A stretch of DNA of 60,766 nucleotides from Amphimedon queenslandica (taxonomy: Eukaryota > Porifera > Demospongiae > Haplosclerida > Niphatidae), in assembly GCF_000090795.2 (NCBI RefSeq), contig NW_003546454.1, positions 99,736-160,501 of the forward strand. The letters are read 5' to 3'. The notes below the pieces were generated by a model that saw only the letters and a program-made list of their open reading frames with translations, had not been told where the DNA came from and searched no databases. Below, piece by piece: positions 1 through 12,199 of this stretch. Numbering within the stretch: the first letter of the stretch is position 1; the number at the start of each line of letters is the position of its first letter. Position numbers and translations under genes: made by a program.

Positions 1-1188
1 ATTATTAAGATAAAAAATCCCACCTAGCCATTTTTGGCAAAATAAGGCCAAAGTCTCCATACAGGGCTATAGCCCAATTATGGAGCAACATTAAAAAAGT
101 GTGTAGAAATGCTTTTAAAAGGAAAATCTTGCACCTTGATAAGTTTTTACTTGCTCCTTAATGAGTTTAAGACAAATTTATAGTGTAATTATATTTATTG
201 TGTACATTCAAATATAAACAAATAAATAAATAAATAGTAATGACGTGGGAGGACTAATGACAGTGCATATTACCAAAGGATGCTATAGGAAGGAGCGGTA
301 CAATGAGTGGGAGTTGATAGTAAGTAGTGGGTCTTAGTTATGAGTAAAAAGCTTTGTAAGTGTCTGCTGTGTGGGTACAATCTTGTATCATTATCAAATT
401 AACTAGTCGAATGCAATGCATTAATGGGGCGAGCTTGAGTCATTCGTGGTATTGCGCTGACTCTGCTGCTAGCTAGACTGCTTTTATTAAATCTTGAATC
501 TGGGATGCCATCATAACCCTCTGAGCTGAGCAAGAAGAAGAGCATCCTTTTCATTCCAGCTAGGTCGTTGAGGTTGATCTCGAGCTTTCTTCTTGCTTCA
601 TACATGCACATGTGTTTTTACAATATTTCATTAGAATGAGCTACTGCATTAGACCATTGACAGATAAATAGATAGCAGTGCACACATGGGGTGTGACCAG
701 AAGATGGGCGTGACTGCAGACATACACATACATACATACATACATACATACATACATACATACATGTACATACAGAAGACTCCTGCTACAGTGGGGCTTG
801 CCCAATCTCGCCCCAATAAAGCTATGAGTAATAGCAAAGTGAACAAGTAGAGAATAAGGTATGTTTGAAGAGAAATAAATGGATTATAACATCAATAGCG
901 ACTGCTAGGATGAACATCAAAGGAAATAATTGATAATAATAGCCAGGACACATTACAATGGATAATAATAGCCACGACTCATGAACTTCAGATGAAACAA
1001 TGACAATTAAAGGAGTGTGAGCCAAAATGATGCAATCAAATATTCTTTGATAAAACATGCACGTACAATTACAAGGAATGAGATCTAAATGTATTTTGGC
1101 AAAATAACTAGCAATTTTCCAGGGACAAAAATGTCAATAATTTCCTCTCATTATAAACAAATTAATGCATAGCCGATCCCTTCCTTAC
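1..1188. other. Flanking non-coding stretch, possible terminal exon at 399-611 (-)
   Basis: No recognisable protein family is visible here. A minus-strand open segment (about 399-600) begins after an AG in the phase needed by the last clear RhoGAP exon and ends at a stop, so it could be a 3' terminal exon of the ARHGAP21/23-like gene. Its sequence does not resemble the second half of a RhoGAP domain, though, and the polypyrimidine tract before it is poor. A TACA microsatellite lies at 721-764. The first 230 bases resemble the dispersed AT-rich repeat found elsewhere in the window. Confidence 0.4.
721..764. repeat. (TACA)n microsatellite
   Basis: About eleven CATA/TACA units in a row, flanked by ordinary AT-rich DNA. 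The open reading frames over it are repeat artefacts. Confidence 0.9.
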
Positions 1189-2838
1189 CGTTAGGCACAA
1201 TCGGGTTGGGCAGTTCTTTAAGAAACTTCTTGAGTATAGCAGTGAGAACGTGAGGATCATTCTGATCTCTTAAAAGGTCAAAGCGCCCTTTGTTGAGCTC
1301 TTCAGCAAGAACCCTAACCTGTCCGATAGGACCAGCTAGTCGATACAACCCCTCAGTATCCAACCACTTTGACTCCAGCTCTGTCAGACACACTGTCATG
1401 ACTAGTGGTACATACTGTGAAGGGAAGACAGAGGAAAAGGAGAGAGAAAGGAGAAGTGTGTACAGTAATAAAGTGGATAGAATTAAAGCTCATTTTTATT
1501 TTTGAGCATACTTTGTTATCATCAGAGAAGGGACACTCTTCTATTGGCAAGCCAAAGGTATTAGCAAAGACTGCATCAACATTATCAACTTCAGAGTCCT
1601 TCCTTGCTGGATTGAGAGTCCTTTTCAATCTTTCAAGAAGAACCTCACGAGAACGTTTGTCTAGTGAGAAAGAGAAAGAGAGTGATACTATCATAACTCA
1701 GTAAAATCAAGAATAGACAATATCACTGTACATTCACTATAGTACAGGAACTTTGGCCTAATTTTTGAGCAACTTCAAAAATTCATTAAAAATCCATATT
1801 TAATCGTAATTAGTTCCAACTTTCCACACAACATAAGAACATGTATATGCATAAGAAAAAATTATAAAAATAGAGAATTCTCTTCTTTTCATTTTTGGCA
1901 AAATTTGGCAAAAAACCCCTGTACTATAGCACAGAGATTTTTGTCCAATTTTTGAGCAACTTAAAAAATTTGTAAAAATCTATACTTTATTATAATTAGT
2001 CTAAACTTTCTACACAACATAAGAACATGTACATGTATTATGCATAAAAAATACAACAAATGTTGAATTCTCTCCTTTTCATTTTTGACAAAATACTATC
2101 TACTAATGCTACAGTTATTAACCTTTATCAGATTTCTTTGGCGGCTGTGGTGTTCTAGTTCTACGTATTTTGGTCTTTTCTTTTTTAGTCTTTGAAGGCT
2201 CTTCTTGAGATGGTCTCTACAATAAGAGAGAGAAACAAAAATCACTATAAATACTTTTATTATATTAAAATATATTTACAGTGAGCAGAGTAGGAGGGAG
2301 TGGTCCAAGTCGCTGAATGTGCCTGTTTAAGTTGTGAATGATCCTCATCCATCTCATCATGGCTTCCTCATTCTCAGCCTAATGACAACAAATTGAATAA
2401 TTCCAAACTACACATACTATGCAAGATATTATTATTATTAGTGCTATATCCTTTAAATCACACACCATCAAAGCTACCAGTACATACATGTACTTACCTG
2501 AATGAGACACTCTGATCCAGTCACAAAGGTAAGTCTGAAAGTATGCTTCTTTCTCGGTAGGACAGTGACAACACACTGTCTGAGATCAAGCGATGGCTCA
2601 TTAGTAAGACGTTGTCCCTAAGATAATTTAATAAAATGTCATTTCATTTTTAAGAAATGATGTATGGGCCATGACTTTTAATATGCCATATACAGTTAAT
2701 AATAAAAAGGCAAGTAATATTGATGGAAGAGGTACTGTATGCAATAGTGATGCACTAACTAATGTAATGTTTTGTAACATTTACTGAGGAGTCAAATCAT
2801 CAAAATATTCACTGTAATTGACACAAGAGTCACACTGG

Positions 2839-2877
<39 letters not shown>

Positions 2878-5356
2878 CAACAAAACAAATGCATGTGGGA
2901 CATTATTAAAACAATTAAGGAACATTCTAACACTATCACACCCAGTGCATAGCTATAGGCCAACCCATTGTTTGTAATTGAATACAATCCAAACTGATAT
3001 GAGGATGCTGTTGTATTGAAAAATGATTATCAAAGTCAGCCACCATTAGATTTATCTCATTGATCGTAGCATGGGAATTACTACAAATAACAGTGAGTGG
3101 GTGAGAGCTCTTACTGTCAGTGCATCTTGTACACTCCCATAGAACACCATCCAGTGTCCTTGGATTGCAGCATAGATTGACTTCCAGGACCTCTCTGAGG
3201 GTTTCCTGCCTCCTTGAGCTCTCTCCTGCTTCTTGTGAATAGGACCATGGAACACAGACTAGAGGAGGAGCAAATAATAATAATAAATATAATATAATAA
3301 TAACAATAATAAATTCAATATTATCACTTTGTTTTTGTGCTAGTTCTATATAATTAAAATAGTAAAAAAAATAGTATGGAAATAGTCAATTCTTAAGTTA
3401 TGCATATACATGTACATGTACATGTACTTTACAGGTACTTCCAGTCATAATGCAATAGATACAGTGTACCGGATAGGATGTACATGTACATGTATGTCTA
3501 CTTACATTAATTTTCCCCACTGGCTTCCTCTCATCAAAAGAGAAGGTTTTCCGTGCTGGTATTTTCCCTCTCCCTCCTCCTTCATTCTCTTCACTGATTT
3601 TATTCTGAGTAGAGAGTAGCTTCCCTCTGTGATAAGAAGAGCCAGTAGCTGATAAATCAACTGATCCAGTGAAGGACTGTGACCTAGGGTGATCCTCTTC
3701 AACATGATGCAGTCTCTCATCATCACTCAGTGATACACTCCCTCTATCATCACTAGTATTAAATATAAGTCCTTTTCTTCTGTCCGTGAAGAGTGGTGAC
3801 TTAGTAGCCACAGTCACCCCTGTAGTGTTACCACCAGCTAGTACAAAACTGTCTTGAGAGTGTCCACGTAGTGTTATTGTATCTGATGAATCATCAGTTA
3901 GTTGTGTTGATACTGAGGTGCTCCTCTGGTATCGTCTCTCTGCTCCCATCTTTGAGAATGAGCGAGTATCAGTTGGGACGGGAAGGTTTTCACGTGAGAT
4001 CCTCCGAGCAGAAGAGTTTGATCCAGCCTGAGTGATAGGAGGCACGTCCTTCTCCTCTACGCCTCCTCTAGACCTAGTCTGGTGTAGCCTCTCTCTTTGA
4101 TTACGATAAGAGCGTCCCCCAGCGTGACTCCTACCACCTTTAGCAGGAGTCACTCCATTACTACTCTCCCCAGAGAGGTTGTTGCCCTGGGATTCATCAG
4201 AGCCATTAGTAGGGGCACTGGTTGATTTCAGAGGAGGTACCACTACTGGATACTGTAGTCTACGTGTAGCTAGTGCTGGGCGTGCTACCGGAGGTTGTTC
4301 TGTGGTGTGTTTATTAGTAACTCTCTGTCTCTGTTTCTCTGCTAGTGTTAGGTTCTCAATCGAGTTCCCTACTTTAGTAAGTGCCTCTAGAGAGGATCCC
4401 TTAATCTTAATGCGTCCAAGGTCAGTGCTAGAGCTCCTCTGTCCTATACTTTGACTGGAAGGGACTGTGGGACCTTTCACGCTTAGCTTATCAAGAGCTG
4501 ACGTAGAGCAGGCCTGTGCTACACCCAGGGAGCTAGTCTTTGATAACTTGCGATGAGAAGAGGAGGAATTAGAGGAGCCGGACCCGGTTAGGTTCTTGAA
4601 GGTCTGTTTAATTTTACGAGCAAATTTACTTGGACTGTTGCTCCTAACAGGCTGGGGGACATACTCCCCACTCTGAGACATGAGGGAGGAGGAGGAGGGG
4701 TCACTCGTCTTGTTCATACCCACCGGGAGTGAGTAGGTGAATCCTTTGACATCATCATCTTCTTCAGTAGCAGCTGCCCCGGGAAACCACACGACCTCTC
4801 TCTCCTCCACTCTCTCGTTCTCTTGTGACAGCCAATCCTGTGGGGAGCCATCTATGAAATTATTACCATCTTTTTGAGTGTATATCTTCCGCTGTCTGAG
4901 GGGACTGGGAACTACAGGAATATCGGCAAGGGACCCGGATATTAATAAGTCATCATTGGATGAGCTGTAACCTTCGGATGCAAAGGAGTTGTTGGAGCTA
5001 TGGTTGGTCGGTTGAGAGGGTAAGAGAGTATCACTGCCGTGAAGATAAGAGTCTAGCTCAGAGGTGATGCGGTGGATGAGTGTCTCGTCTGCTGAAATGG
5101 GACGGGATAAACGAGGAGGCTTGAGATGATAGTCTACATCTTCTTCTTCTTCTTCTTCTTCCTCCTCCTCCTCCTCCTCTTCCTCTTCATTTTGTGTCAT
5201 TTTTACTATCAAGTCAGTGACTAGTATCTTCTCTGATGAAGCCCGTGAGTATTCACCAGGCTCACCTTGAACATACTGTGGGTATAACTATAGAATAGTT
5301 TAAAGAGAAAGAGAGAGAGAGGAAGAAAAGGGGGAGGGAAAAAGAGAGGGAAGGGA

Positions 5357-5419
<63 letters not shown>

Positions 5420-8400
5420 CAATGCACTAAGAGTTAAAGAGGAGTGTTGGTTAGATACATACATCAAAGTGAGCTAAATTCCACTAGACTAGAGGAACAT
5501 GTGTACGTGTGTGTGTGGGCATACATTACTTCATGTGAACAATGTACATGCATCATGAGTGTAGACACATGAATGAGTGAACAAGCTAGCGTCCATACAT
5601 GTATAATAGTGTGCGTGTACTTACGAATAGGAGATCATCGTGTTGCTCAGGAGTAGCACAAAGTGTCAATCTGGGACCACTAGAATGCAATAAATATACA
5701 AGTTATCAGCATGACACACACGCATGAATCAGTACTGGGAAAATAAAACTAAACCTATGATTATGAAAACACTACTAAACTTTTAGAAAAACTACAACAG
5801 GCAGATGAATATGTGGTGTCAATAATTATTATCATTTTAGAAACACGTACAAGTACACATATATGTCAATGTACATTATTAAAGCAATTTTAGAAACATG
5901 TATACATTGGCTGCATATCTCAGGAATTAGGTATGAATACTCAATAGTTGAGATAATTTACCTTTTTGATATTATACTGGAAATATCCTGTGTAGTGCAG
6001 CCACTAACCACTTGACCATTTATTGAGTAAAGTATGTCACCTAAGTTAAACAAATAAGACAGTAAACCAATTACTAGCACTCATGGTAATGTAAAAGGAA
6101 TTTCTCATTCACTGTAGCGTATTTTGACTAGCTCGGTCATGCAAAAACCACAAATGTACAGATTTACCAGAAATAGTCAAAAAATAATTTTAAAATATTT
6201 AGCTTACCAGTTTGCAGTCCAGCTCGCTCAGCTGGTCCCCCAGGAAGTACCGAATGTACAAACAATGTCGACATCCTCAGAGTGTCAAAGAGATCAGAGG
6301 AGGAGTGGGTGGAGGATCGCGAGGCACTTCTGGAATCATTCTGTGAGCTGTCCTCACTACCAGAATTCTCAGAACGCTATAAAAACAAAGTGCAAGTATA
6401 TGATAGACACAATACAAATAGCCAGAAAAAAAAGGGAATTTAGGAGGATGTGAAAAAACAAAGTACAACAATACCATATTACAGGGGTTACATTTCACTG
6501 GAAATAAATTTTGCTAATTTTGTATTTTCATTAAATTCGCAAAATTAAATTCCACAAAAGAGGTGTGGCACACTAGGAAAAATGGCTGCAGAAGGTAAGA
6601 TTCGTAATAATTTATACCAACAAATAGCAAATCTGGACAAATTTGCAAAATTTTCTACCAATAAAATAAAACCACTATACGATATAATGGAAGCATAAGT
6701 AGAAAGTGAATGAAGGAGATGGAGGGACTGTGGAAGGATGGGGGGGGGGATGGTGGGCAGTGTGAGTCATTGAAAAATAACAACAACACAAGTGCATTAG
6801 GTAGAATAAGAGTGGGGGAGGTATGAACATAAAGTCATGATCTCTAAAAGATAACAAGTGAAGTAAAGAGATGTCTATGGAGCACAAATAAATAACACAA
6901 AACCAAAACTTGATAAACAACCAGGTTATGGGTAATATCCATGCATGTACGCAATGTACTGTAATGGTGTTTTGAAATTTGAATAGACTCACTGGTACAT
7001 TAGCAATAACTGTAAAATGTCTTAAGATGAAACCAAAATCTCCCTCTTCATTGCAGCTAAGTGACATGGTGGTGAGGTCTTCCCTTGAACTGCCAGGAGA
7101 GGGACTCCGCCCCATTGAGAGCTCCATCAGGGAAGGAAATAAACCAAAACTAGTCGAGTCTTCATCGTCGTTGTCTTCTATTTCTCCGTCTCCTTCGATA
7201 TTGAAATCATCTCCATCCAGGGTGAATGCAGTCGAATATTCGTTCATTAGTAGAAGGTCATTCAGATCACATACATCTACTGATGTTGAATACTACAGGG
7301 GAACAAGAATGAAGAGAGAAAGAGAAAAAGAAAAGGAAGGAGAAAGAGAGAGGGGGAAAGGAAGAGGTTGGGAGAATATAAAAGTAAAGAATCTGACACA
7401 CCATACACTCCCCAATGGAGTTTGCATACAACACACACACCATGTACAAGTGATATAAGCATGTTCAAAGAATAATGGCAGTAATCTTTTCAAACTGAAG
7501 CCTTTTCTTAGTCTAATTAAGCATATGCATATTAGGAGTGCCTGGAGCTCATTAAAATGTCACTGAATACAAACTGAATACTGTGAAGAGTTGAGATCTA
7601 AGGTCAATTATTGGACCCTGCCATAGAAATGCAGGCCATTACCAGCTGATGCATAAAATGAAAACTGATTAAAAGAGGAATGGGGGATGACCACTGCTAA
7701 ATAAAATAAAAATAAGATTAAAAATAAAGTACTACCATACCACCAACCACAGGTGCTTGTACATTCAATTGAAGATTATGTACTAGTCATTAACAGACAA
7801 AGTGTCATCATTCACAGTCTTTGTGCTACTGATGCACTTGCTCACCCTCTCCTTCTCTCATCCTCCCACAGTCAATAAGGCTCAAAGTCTGATATCATCA
7901 TTCATGAATACGTAAGATTACTCTATTGTAACACAAGCGACAAGTAACCTTAGCATAGATGCATAACTCCAAGCCACTTCATAAGCATATCAATATACTA
8001 CACTGATACTTAGCTATTGAAAACAACACTCTCCCACACACACAAACCTTCATACATACACATATACAGTATAACCTCTTAATGGATTTTGGGTATGATC
8101 ATTCCCTAAGTTTGCCTGTGACTAAATGTGGCAGTGAATGCAACTAACTACTCTAACTCTGTGTGTGTGAAGAGGGCACATTCCTTTATGTATGTTTGTA
8201 TGCATATGTACATTTTGTATGTACTGTATGCATGTACATGTACATGTATGTGTGTAACTACGTATGCATCTGATGCATGCTGCTGCAGGATGAGATCCAG
8301 GCATACCAACTTAAATGTGTGACACATGTTAGAGTCTATAGGAGCTAAGTCATAGATTAAAATAATTCACCAATTAGCCCCCTCTTGTAATCTAAAGGAG

Positions 8401-9021
8401 AAAAGATATGTGGACAAAGTGTACACGCTTTATCTCTAAAGGGAAACAAGTCCTGTTTGTGATGATAACAGTCAGAAAGAGCCTGTATAGCAGCATGTAA
8501 TGCAGGCAAACAGCCAATACAAACTTCATCATGTTAATACCATTGATCCTGTATTGAGACAAACAGGGTCAGACACACACACAAACATGTATTGCTATGA
8601 TCCTGAAAGCGATTATGAAAGGGACACTCCTGTACACACTAGACTAGAGCCATAACATGACTATTGCTACAATAAGTGTGAGCGTGTGAGACTAAGCTAG
8701 GGCTAAAGGGCGACTGCCATCAGAGCAGAGAGTACACATTACTGACATATTTATAACTCTATAAGACTATAAGGAGAGAGGGGGAGGAAAGCAAATTGTT
8801 ATTTTAGTGTAGACTGTGCACACTCAGAGCTATTCTTAAATGAACGTTAAGGGTCAGCAAAGGATAAAGCTTTTATTACAGACGGAGCTACGTCCTATTG
8901 TCTTTGAATCAGTGATAGCATTATTTGATATGGAAACAAGCAGATGCAATCTAGTGAATGATACTCTTACTAGCTATCCCGACTCGATTACTACAAGGTA
9001 CATACACACACACCACACACA

Positions 9022-9065
<44 letters not shown>

Positions 9066-9598
9066 ACAGTAGTGGTACAGTGCACGGAGTGCATACAAAT
9101 GTCAATAGTAGACAAAGACACACACATTGTCTGAGAAGGCAGGTTACAATAATACTGATATTCAGAGCATTCCAAGCTCGTGAATGATGGCTCCTGAACG
9201 TGAATAATACTACAAGAGAGCCCAGAGGTCCACAGGGTAGTTTATTCATATGCTATACTGCATGCAAAATTCAAGGGCAGGGCAATATGATAATCAAGTT
9301 TAAAAGGACTCAAACTCAATAGAAAGCAATTGAAATGTACAGTACAAAATGTTATTACCCTCTCACAGCATATGGGCTGCATCATATTCTCAAATCCAAT
9401 ATTATATATAATACAGTTAATACAGAGCCAGACATGGAAAGGTAGTAATACATGCTAATTGTGAAACACTTTTTTAGTGTCTAGCAATGTAAGGAAAGTG
9501 CTAATCTACAAGCCTCTCTCTCTCTCTCTCTCCCCACACTGACATTAGATATCTACTGGTAGCTACTAATACAATGGAAGAATGCGAGACATTAATAA

Positions 9599-9631
<33 letters not shown>

Positions 9632-9988
9632 GAGACTTACATTTTCATCGTCTTCACTAAATCTTGTGAAGACATTATTCCCAACTCCAGCAGAAAGTTC
9701 GCCTCTAGTGTAGCCATTATCGACAGTCAAGTACCAGTACTTTGGGAAAGAGGGCATGCAGGAGGGATCTCGCAGCGTCTCCTTGGACATTATACGACCC
9801 GACTCAGCCTCGTGTAGAGCGAACCGTGAGCCAGAGGAGAGGCGAAACGAGGCTCTTATAGAGTCCCAGAGCTCCTCTGAGGCCTTCTCTATATCATCAT
9901 CACTGAGCTCTAGGGATGGGCCGACGTTAATTCTGAAGGGACCCTCGCGTCCCTCATAGCTGACTATAATGACAGGGGAAGAGGTCAT
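1189..9988 (-). CDS. PDZ-PH-RhoGAP protein, ARHGAP21/23-like (3' part incomplete)
   Basis: This is a Rho-family GTPase-activating protein that would act at membranes and the cytoskeleton. Exons (minus strand): 9988-9641, 7292-6993, 6376-6208, 6040-5962, 5679-5625, 5275-3506, 3258-3115, 2617-2498, 2378-2280, 2216-2123, 1660-1512, 1414-1189; every junction keeps phase. The PDZ part (exons 2-4) has the family's GFILRHF start and a GGPAERAGLQTGDILYSING core. The large exon is low-complexity, Ser-rich, with a run of about 20 glutamates near 5150-5190. The PH part spans 3258-2280. The RhoGAP part begins FGLPIEECPF and contains GLYRLAG, whose arginine is the expected catalytic finger, then ELPNPIVPN. 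The second half of the GAP domain is not seen before the window edge. The first exon (MTSSPV start; an upstream ATG at 10150 is possible) is a module I do not recognise, joined across an unusually long 2.35 kb intron, so it could be a separate gene. Confidence 0.82.
1735..2105. repeat. Two tandem units of a dispersed AT-rich repeat
   Basis: Two head-to-tail units of about 180 bp, each with a phrase like TTTTTGAGCAACTT, then ACACAACATAAGAACATGTA, then GAATTCTC and TTTTCATTTTTG. The same phrases recur near 23290-23525 (reverse), 50765-51105, 52130-52565 and at the right edge of the window. It sits in an intron of the RhoGAP gene. Confidence 0.8.
2841..2873. repeat. (CA)n microsatellite
   Basis: About sixteen CA units in an intron of the RhoGAP gene. 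Confidence 0.95.
5360..5416. repeat. (GA)n microsatellite next to a 3' splice site
   Basis: About 28 GA units (CT on the transcribed strand) within the intron just upstream of the large exon starting at 5275. On the minus strand it forms a long pyrimidine tract about 85 bases before the acceptor. Confidence 0.95.
7293..9640 (-). other. Long intron of the RhoGAP gene
   Basis: This 2.35 kb intron is by far the longest in the window. It contains a (CA)n tract at 9004-9062, a second at 9600-9624 touching the donor side, and a purine-rich tract at 7310-7370. No splice-able coding exon of a recognised family was found in it. It may instead be intergenic DNA if the first exon belongs to another gene. 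Confidence 0.5.
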
Positions 9989-10226
9989 ACTAGAGCAGCC
10001 CAGGAAAAGCTGCTGTTGTCTAGTCGTTTCTGATACCAAAATATGCTCTTCTATCCTGCTATCCCTGTTTATTGAGAGTAGATGCTGTACTGTGTAGACA
10101 GTGAACACTCCTCCACAGGTAAAAATAAAATTGCATTCCTCAAATTCCACAGGGTATAATATCTAATAATGTTAACATATAATATACACAGACTTAAACT
10201 GAACCAATATAAGTTCATTTCATCAT

Positions 10227-12059
10227 TTATTTTCTCCCTTTTGATATTTCTCTCCTAAACAACACCTAACAGAAAGAAAGAGCATCGATACATTACGTCC
10301 ATTGGGAGTGCATGCTGTTGTTGCTATAGTATTTCAATAAAATTCAGTTTCAGAGTGTAATGATAAGTTATGACTGGACATTGGTTTCACTTACAGCCTG
10401 AGCAATCCCTGCATAGCTACCATATCGACTTCTAAACATGTCACCTGCAAATGTAAACATTAATAATAAGATCACAAGACCATCATTCCCTCCAATCATT
10501 TTTAATAATTTCCCTAATACAATACTCTAGCACTGCGTGTATGTACATGTACATTGTATAAATTTTCAAAATATTACTTTCAAATACACATGTGTTCTTA
10601 GTGGAAAAGAAAAAGTCATAACAATCTTTCAATCATTTACCTATCTCCTTGTAGAGTGCTATTGACAGGTTTTTCCCTGCACCTTTAAAGCCATACAGTC
10701 TCTCTGAGACCCGCCACATGTGAACATCAACGGGTACAGCCTCGTACTTCCGTAGTCCCATGAGACACACACAATCAGAGACCTTAGGACCCACCCCTGG
10801 AATAATCTGAAGGGCTTCCCAAGCCTCGAGATAACTGAGATCCTGGAGGGACTCAAGCCAGTTGCTAGGCTGAGAGGACAAGTAGCTCACAGCTCCAGAA
10901 ACATACTTAGCTCTGTAGCCAAATCCTAATTCACGTAGTTTATCCTCAAGGCCAGGACGGGAGAGAGACTCAACTGAAGGAAAGGAATAGAACTCTGTTC
11001 CTCTGTGGGTTCCTAGCGAGGCTCCAAAGTGTCTTGAGAGTCTATTGATCATTAGTGATATACGGGATATATTGTTATTTGATGAACATATAAATGATAT
11101 TAGGGTCTCCAGGGGATCTTGACCCAATATTCGAACACCGGGACACTCATGACAAACCTCGCGCATTGTCTCATCAACCTCCGACCAATCAGAATAGAGC
11201 TTTGATAGTGAGATTGTGTCTAGTTGAAAATATTCTTTGAGTGTCAACAAATCTTCTTCATTGGAACTAGACGTCGTTTTGACGCTGTGAACGTGATATT
11301 TTAATTCATTTTCTGTTTGCTGTAGAATGAAGACCCTTTAAAATATGACGAGATTATTTTAATGCATACCGTAATTTCTCTAAATATTCAGTGCTCTAAA
11401 TTTAAAAACAAATAATTATTTCAAATTTTTTTACCAAAATTCATTCTAAAAATTTGTTTTAAATATTATTCCACGTGGTTCTAATTTCATCACCTACCTC
11501 TACAATACAAGAGTAGGATACTCTGAATGACCAGGTTAGAATACAGCTGGCTTAATGCTTTATGCATTAATAAATCCCTCCAAATTCGACAAAATAATTA
11601 ATTTAAAAGTTTTGTAACTGCTCTCCCTCCAAAAATTCATTTTAAAAATTACAAATACAAAACTTGATGTGACAAATTTTTAGAGGAATTACGGTAATAA
11701 TATTATACATGTAATGCACATTGTATATACAGCTGGAAATATTTGCTGAAATTATTATTTGCCAATTTGCATCGCTATTAAATATCTTAAAGTCATGACA
11801 TGACTATTGAACGTGAGAAAAATAATACCCACCGACTCTTATTCCTCACCAACATTTCAAGTTGTACGGTGCATAATTATTATATATACATATATATAAT
11901 AATTCATTAAAATTAATATTATTCTTACCTTCCTTTAATGACTCCAGACCATTCCTCAGGATCATCTCTCGTCTTATACCATCTAAATGTCTGCCCAGTT
12001 GGAAGAACATCAGCCAGTGAGAGTTCCTTCTTCTCTAGAGTAATTGTGCTCCATGACAT
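10227..12059 (-). CDS. OGG1: 8-oxoguanine DNA glycosylase/lyase
   Basis: It removes 8-oxoguanine opposite cytosine in base-excision repair and cleaves the abasic site. There are four exons: 12059-11929, 11335-10641, 10444-10395, 10265-10227, giving 304 residues (human about 345). Exon 1 matches the family start (LSLADVLPTGQTFRWYK). The SSNNNISRI segment holds the asparagines that hold the opposite cytosine. The helix-hairpin-helix IIPGVGPKVSDC carries the catalytic lysine, and VPVDVHMW carries the catalytic aspartate. The third exon encodes the conserved RYGSYAGIAQA, and a tiny fourth exon adds VLFRREISKGRK and the stop. This short basic tail could help nuclear entry. Start chosen at the first ATG before the conserved N-terminus. 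It is divergent with CARS1, with a very short shared upstream region. Confidence 0.96.
11367..11696. mobile_element. MITE-like element with short terminal inverted repeats, in OGG1 intron 1
   Basis: The left end TACCGTAATTTCTCTAAA and the right end TTTAGAGGAATTACGGTA are inverted copies with one mismatch. The interior (about 290 bp) is AT-rich and non-coding. Its right half repeats phrases of the left half in reverse, as expected of a non-autonomous DNA transposon. It is distinct from the GGAGGGA/TTGGCGAA family seen in other introns. Confidence 0.7.
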
Positions 12060-12199
12060 TTTGTCCTCCTCATTTGCCGCCATATTGTTTAACCACGCCT
12101 ACTATTAAAAATAGGCACTCCTGCTTTTGTATTTTAACCACCACGCCCAGTATTCTTTTTCTAATAATTTCTTTGTGTGTGCTGTCCCTGTTTCCCTGT
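12060..12199. promoter_or_regulatory. Shared bidirectional promoter of OGG1 and CARS1
   Basis: The two start codons are 140 bp apart (230 bp if CARS1 starts at 12290). The interval has CCGCCATATTG right beside the OGG1 start, which on the other strand resembles the AANATGGCGGC motif of YY1-type promoters, and two CCACGCC boxes. No TATA box is evident. Confidence 0.5.

Noticed and set aside
6480..6680. Possible further MITE in a RhoGAP intron
   Set aside because: The ends (TTTCACTGGAAATAAATTTT and AAAATTTTCTACCAATAAAA) are only loosely inverted; too degenerate to call.
8840..9249. Open frames over the CA repeat (long His-Thr or Val-Cys runs)
   Set aside because: Dinucleotide repeat translation; no flanking coding evidence.
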